Source: Planctomycetota bacterium
Lineage (GTDB): Bacteria > Planctomycetota > PLA2 > JAEUHO01
Length of the DNA: 16,958 nt
Direction: 5' to 3'
Assembly (NCBI GenBank): GCA_024639415.1
Contig: JAHEIK010000028.1
Coordinates: forward strand, 1 to 16,958
In this document: in pieces, positions 14,201 to 16,958 of the stretch
Numbering within the stretch: position 1 is the first letter of the stretch
How the letters are laid out: every line of letters begins with the position of its first letter
Notes under the pieces: model-generated
The model's input: only the letters and a program-made list of their open reading frames with translations
Databases searched by the model: none
What the model was told of the DNA's origin: nothing
Translations under genes and position numbers: made by a program

Positions 14201-14371
14201 CTTCGTGGTGGGCTTGTCGCCCTTGCCGCCGAAGTCGAATCCGGAGCGGGCCTTCTCGTCGTCGGCACGCGCTGGGGCGCCGAGCAACAGGCAGAGCGCG
14301 AACACGCACATCGCAGACGCGGCGCGAAAGCCGCGGGACGCAGGGGCACGGGGGGCTTGAACGGCAAACAT
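11198..14371 (-). CDS. Large secreted HEAT-repeat protein (uncharacterised)
   Basis: I do not recognise a named protein. The 1057 residues begin with a basic n-region and hydrophobic core MCVFALCLLLGAPARA (21-36), with a likely cleavage before DDE, so it is probably periplasmic. A Lys/Pro/Thr-rich linker (about 45-75) precedes HEAT-like helix pairs at about 90-365 and 555-1020 (for example AVQAGAAWVLGKVG, DPSVRETAGRTLANLG, DARVRHAAALRAAGH). A non-HEAT part (about 405-520) contains many Arg residues and predicted strands. Three modules share the pattern L..L(T/S)(G/S) followed by W..W: about 374-393, 929-952 and 1016-1046. ATG 14371 is preferred because GAGG lies 8 nt upstream; ATG 14398 would add nine residues and has no such site. 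Role is inferred only as a scaffold coupled to the downstream transglycosylase. Confidence 0.88.
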   Translation of the reverse strand: MFAVQAPRAPASRGFRAASAMCVFALCLLLGAPARADDEKARSGFDFGGKGDKPTTKGPATKAPKGTPAAPVSNDPIDGYIAKLRTWPDRKATRAAENLFLAGKETVPYLVRTLKEGDPAVQAGAAWVLGKVGEAVHVQVILGAAAKRTNASRAEVFFNAAFGLDPQETKDWLISFLTLSSKPVFRQKAAEFLAGKVGAPDRHRIIQLLESEKAAVRIAGLTLLAPAAVDDVDERLVQSLSDLSPSVSHAASRLLAKRADAALVKRLNAYAREAGARERAYAIIALVETARANVSNPFEDTTVVELTGRRGLLHPEKLSRGAAAVGLAYGALDSRDPSIGNLLDGRVVDTLISTVGGAHFRDYSSVSPSVFAALRRLSGRDLPDTAVAWAQWWQTNRASFRARRPLQKLEATDVARAYVRFDAIAANGRRRAATFIAEGGAERRGAFLLHRRVFEGLVSFLEGEGLFSVVERGGERANEHVAVTLGVLNQRKRMTVSAETIGLDEPERQDHRRKYERIRMRMNALIDANLWQRYRDTDKWPDVQSFWKTNVELMAQAEPDQRRALLQSAIVFAFDDLPDDVARAEALALLQQEDGRLLKAEARHLAQELTKRESFGRMEADALRWVIQQGHDEVREEIVSAVAVRRESEARTILAGLLLDGGVERIRKAFADERPSMRAAGAHATRLLVESGQMRSMSDEQVAAVYERLRPGLEVLSMDKEEPSVSIGALIGLAYIGEPGIVQKLEQLYHGGSFSAKLEVTRALGYIRSDPDSHRFLTRVMAEERKDERSGALRAAALEAMARSNHRDAVRLLRYYLLSDRDPSVRETAGRTLANLGTDEARFALVEHLTGGEPDPERRARLVDVLGRFEGDIVPALLRSYLGDRDARVRHAAALRAAGHNMAESFPFLLQILRKGEGKQRDEALVAIENLTSTRFAERGYSAVAQRYEEWYDDPRMRAKSDRVWFREALKRKGYDVGPLAAYLEGKQELGAGPLLVRVLRDDDAVLRRNAALALERLTGHREGDRIERGTPAAEAARAADLWSRWLEGRSAIKPIR

Positions 14372-14453
14372 GCAGGAAACCTCGCAGAACCGGGCCATGG
14401 TGGCCGGAACGGGTCATACCCCCGTCATCCTGCGGAGTGCTGAGGGTCACGCG

Positions 14454-16535
14454 TCAGGCGTCTTGGAATTGCCTGCTGCGCAGCGTCACGGCTCGCGCGA
14501 GACGGGCGTGGTCCGGCCTCTCCAGTGCGGGGTCCTGCGCCAGGAGGGCGCCCGCCGCAGCGCGGGCGCGGACCAGCAATGGGAGGTCCCGGGGCAGGGA
14601 TGCCGCCCGGAAGGCCGGGCGGCCGTGCTGACGTGTGCCGAACAGATCCCCCACCCCGCGCAGCTTCAGGTCCTCCTCGGCGATCGCGAATCCGTCCGTG
14701 TCGGCCGCCAGGACCTCGAGCCGCGCCGGCGTCTCTTCGCGCGAGCGGTCGACGAGGACGCACAGGCCACCGGCCGTCCCGCGCCCGATGCGGCCGCGCA
14801 GCTGGTGCAGCTGCGAGAGTCCGAAGCGCTCGGCGTGCTCGACGACGAGCACGGTCGCGTTGGGCACGTCCACGCCGACCTCGACGACGACGGTCGCGAC
14901 GAGCAGGTGCACGTCACCGCGACGAAACGCCTCCATGACGCGTTCCTTCTCGTCCCGCTTCAAGCGTCCGTGCAGCAGCCCGACCTCGTGGTCGGGCAGC
15001 GCCTTGGCCCAGCGCTCGCGGCCGGCGTGCGCGTCCTTGAGCGCGAGCTTGTCGGACTCCTCCACAAGCGGGTAGATCACATAGGCCTGGCGGCCCGCTC
15101 GGAGCTCGGCACGCACACGCTCCATCACACGCCGGCCCTCGCTCGGACGCACGACCCACGTGTCGACCGGCGTGCGCCCGGGGATGCGTCCCTCGATCAC
15201 GCTCACGTCCATATCGCCCCAGACGGTGAGGGCGAGCGTGCGCGGGATCGGTGTCGCGGTCATCACGAGGCAGTGCGGACGGCGCCACGCGGCCTTGGTG
15301 CCGCCCTTGGCGACCAAGGTGCGCCGCTGCTCGACGCCGAACTTGTGCTGCTCGTCCACGATGACGAGGCCGAGGTCGCGGAAGCGCACGTCCTCCCCCA
15401 GTACGGCGTGGGTCCCGACGACCACGTCGGCCTCGTCCCCGGCGATGCGCTCGAGGGCGGCCACGCGGGCCTTCGTGCGCCGCCCGCCGACCAGCCGCTC
15501 CACCCGCACGCGACTGTCCGCGAGCATGGCGCCGAGCGTCTCGACGTGTTGCCGCGCGAGAACTTCCGTGGGTGCCATCACGGCGACCTGCAGCCCGCGC
15601 GCGACCGCGCCCAGCAGCGCGTACACGGCTACCGCCGTCTTGCCGCTGCCGACGTCGCCCTGCAGCAGCCGGTACATCGGCTGCGGGCGCTCGAGGTCGG
15701 CGACGATCTCGGCCACCGCGCGCTGCTGACCGGGGGTGAGTTCGAAGGGCAGCCGCGCGCGGATGCGCTCGTGGACGCGGGTCGGGAACGGCACCGGCGG
15801 TGCGGCCATCTCGCGGCGGGCGGCGCGGCGACGCGCGAGCAGCAGCTCGTGCACGAGCAGCTCGTCGAACGCCAGGCGGCGGCGCGCTTGCTCGGCCGCC
15901 GCCAGATCGTCGGGGAAGTGCAGCGCCCGGAGTGCTTGGCCCAGCGGGGGTAGCTCGTGCTCGCCCAGCACCTCGGAGGGAACGAGATCCGGCAGCCCAT
16001 CGGCCGCGGGCAGGGCGTCCCACACGGCCCGGCGTACGACCGGCGCGGTGATGCCCGTGGTGCAGGGGTGGATGGGCACGTAGCGTCCGCAGCCCGGCTC
16101 GGGGGTGCCCTGCTCGGCGAGTCGCTCCAGCTCGGGTGACTTGAACTCGGGCTTCTCGGCACGTACCGCGGCGACGGTACCGAAGAGCGCGACGCGGCGC
16201 TCCTGGGGCAGCGGCTTGGGCCGGAAGCCGCGGTAGAACCAGCGGGCGATGGCGGTACCGCTCGCGTCCGCGACGTGCGCTTCGAGGATCGCCAGGCCTG
16301 CGCGGGTGCGGAAGGAGCGTGAGGTGGCGACGCGTCCGACGACGAGCGCCGTCTCGCCGGCCTCGAGGTCGGCGATCGGACGCGGATGGCGACGATCCTC
16401 GTAGCGACGCGGCGCGAGGCGCAGCAGGTCCGCCAGCGTCTCGACCCCGAGACGGCTGAAGGCCTCGCGGCGCGCCGCCGTCACGCGCGGCAGGGAGCCG
16501 ACGTCGTCCTCGTGGGTGCGCTGCACGTCGCTCAT
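14454..16535 (-). CDS. recG: ATP-dependent DNA helicase RecG
   Basis: RecG remodels stalled replication forks and branch-migrates Holliday junctions. At 693 residues it equals E. coli RecG in length. Seen: an N-terminal helical part and OB-fold wedge domain (about 55-160); motif I GDVGSGKT (293-300); motif Ia APTEVLARQH (321-330); motif II DEQHKFG (394-400), where most RecG have DEQHRFG; motif III MTATPIPRTLALT (425-437); motif IV LLHGRLK (520-526); motifs V-VI VVVEVGVDVPNATVLVVEHAERFGLSQLHQLRGRIGRG (549-586 region); and DLKLRGVGDLFGTRQHG (622-638), the RecG-specific TRG segment. The ATG at 16535 is preferred over a longer frame because it has GGGAG 8 nt upstream and an ATGA overlap with the preceding gene's stop. 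The HEAT gene starts 82 nt downstream. Confidence 0.97.
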   Translation of the reverse strand: MSDVQRTHEDDVGSLPRVTAARREAFSRLGVETLADLLRLAPRRYEDRRHPRPIADLEAGETALVVGRVATSRSFRTRAGLAILEAHVADASGTAIARWFYRGFRPKPLPQERRVALFGTVAAVRAEKPEFKSPELERLAEQGTPEPGCGRYVPIHPCTTGITAPVVRRAVWDALPAADGLPDLVPSEVLGEHELPPLGQALRALHFPDDLAAAEQARRRLAFDELLVHELLLARRRAARREMAAPPVPFPTRVHERIRARLPFELTPGQQRAVAEIVADLERPQPMYRLLQGDVGSGKTAVAVYALLGAVARGLQVAVMAPTEVLARQHVETLGAMLADSRVRVERLVGGRRTKARVAALERIAGDEADVVVGTHAVLGEDVRFRDLGLVIVDEQHKFGVEQRRTLVAKGGTKAAWRRPHCLVMTATPIPRTLALTVWGDMDVSVIEGRIPGRTPVDTWVVRPSEGRRVMERVRAELRAGRQAYVIYPLVEESDKLALKDAHAGRERWAKALPDHEVGLLHGRLKRDEKERVMEAFRRGDVHLLVATVVVEVGVDVPNATVLVVEHAERFGLSQLHQLRGRIGRGTAGGLCVLVDRSREETPARLEVLAADTDGFAIAEEDLKLRGVGDLFGTRQHGRPAFRAASLPRDLPLLVRARAAAGALLAQDPALERPDHARLARAVTLRSRQFQDA

Positions 16536-16792
16536 CGCGCCGACTCCCAGCGGGCGCGCAGCCACGAGTGTGGGAAGCGCGCGAGGAACTCGGCCCGGAG
16601 GGCGGCGCGGCGCGTGCGGTCGCCCTCGCTCTCCACGAGCGCCAGCGCCGCGCGGGCCTCGGCTGCCGCCGCGGATCCGCTCGCTGCTGCGGGGCGATCG
16701 CCAAGCTTGGCGTGCGCCAGGCTGCCGAGCGCAAAGCCGCCTCCGGCGCAGGCAAGCAGCAGGGGCAGGAGCAGACGCAAGGACACGAGCAT
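16532..16792 (-). CDS. Small putative lipoprotein or anchored protein upstream of recG
   Basis: The 86-residue product starts with MLVSLRLLLPLLLACAGG, a signal-like segment with a possible lipobox (LLAC, Cys15). An Ala-rich helix (about 34-52) and a helical C-terminal part ending in ARFPHSWLRARWE follow; the FP(H/D)SW pattern is common at the end of tetratricopeptide-like repeats in envelope proteins, but one copy is too little for a family call. The start is uncertain: ATG 16792 fits a signal peptide but has no Shine-Dalgarno; GTG codons up to 16846 would add a Gly/Val-rich stretch. Its TGA overlaps the recG ATG by 4 nt, a sign of coupling and good evidence that the frame is translated. Confidence 0.6.
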   Translation of the reverse strand: MLVSLRLLLPLLLACAGGGFALGSLAHAKLGDRPAAASGSAAAAEARAALALVESEGDRTRRAALRAEFLARFPHSWLRARWESAR

Positions 16793-16958
16793 CAAGGTAG
16801 GAGGGATGTCCCCCGACCCCACCACCCCACCGATGACCACCCCCACGCCGCCGCACGGGGCGGGCCAGGACGCGACCCGTGAGTCATCCCGCGCGCATCG
16901 CGAGGGCCGTGAGGAGGGTTGAGGCCCCCTACCGCCGCTGCACGACCAGGATGCGGAC

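Noticed and set aside
14370..15953. Open frame of 527 codons on the plus strand opposite recG
   Set aside because: recG motifs on the minus strand are unambiguous; this is a GC-driven shadow.
14454..16856. Longer start for recG (extra 107 residues)
   Set aside because: The extension is Arg/Gly/Pro-rich, overlaps the small upstream gene, and the ATG at 16535 has a good ribosome-binding site and a normal RecG length.
16806..16922. Plus-strand 38-codon frame after a perfect AGGAGGG
   Set aside because: The AGGAGGG directly abuts the ATG with no spacing, and the product is Pro/Thr- then Arg/Glu-rich low complexity.
16929..16958. Minus-strand nine codons ending VRILVVQRR then TAG at the right edge, possibly the end of another gene
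   Set aside because: It is plausible as a C-terminus upstream of the small recG-linked gene, but 30 bases are too few to support a call.

Overview
This is a GC-rich, gene-dense bacterial chromosome segment holding mostly housekeeping genes. The likely source is a planctomycete (Planctomycetota) or a close relative, inferred from gene style only. The signs are coaE directly followed by rho, a Rho with a very long lysine/alanine-rich N-terminus, a large secreted HEAT-repeat protein with 'L..LTG ... W..W' modules, and a membrane-anchored coiled-coil protein of a type I recall from that phylum. There is no 16S gene to confirm this.

Layout. Bases 1-723 (minus strand) hold a two-gene unit: a 69-residue membrane protein followed by the start of glmU, which runs off the left edge. 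Bases 724-1570 are non-coding and repeat-rich: a nested 137-bp palindrome, then 2.8 tandem copies of a 155-bp unit, then two perfect hairpins abutting a tRNA gene. Bases 1571-5100 (minus) read tatC, ychF-like GTPase, cinA, tRNA-Gln(UUG); ychF and cinA overlap by one base. Bases 5101-5370 hold a hexamer-repeat tract just upstream of tatC and a rho-independent terminator for the next minus-strand gene. Bases 5371-7074 encode a 567-residue single-pass coiled-coil protein. Bases 7075-7589 form a divergent intergenic region with one candidate TTGACC promoter on each strand. Bases 7590-10376 (plus) carry coaE and rho. Bases 10377-10640 separate the convergent rho and slt genes and are almost filled by a terminal-inverted-repeat element. 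Bases 10641-16792 (minus) form a tightly packed cluster: small putative lipoprotein, recG, HEAT-repeat protein, lytic transglycosylase; the first and last junctions are 4-nt overlaps.

Function. The identified genes cover cell-wall precursor synthesis (glmU), wall turnover (slt), Tat export (tatC), coenzyme A (coaE), NMN/NAD-related housekeeping (cinA), ribosome-associated NTPase (ychF family), transcription termination (rho) and fork rescue (recG). I see no defence island, phage, CRISPR array, transposase or biosynthetic cluster. The most unusual content is a family of intergenic palindromes sharing a (C)GTAGGGGC end, the basic low-complexity N-terminus of Rho, divergent active-site motifs in the YchF-like, TatC and CinA proteins, and two uncharacterised envelope proteins (567 and 1057 residues).
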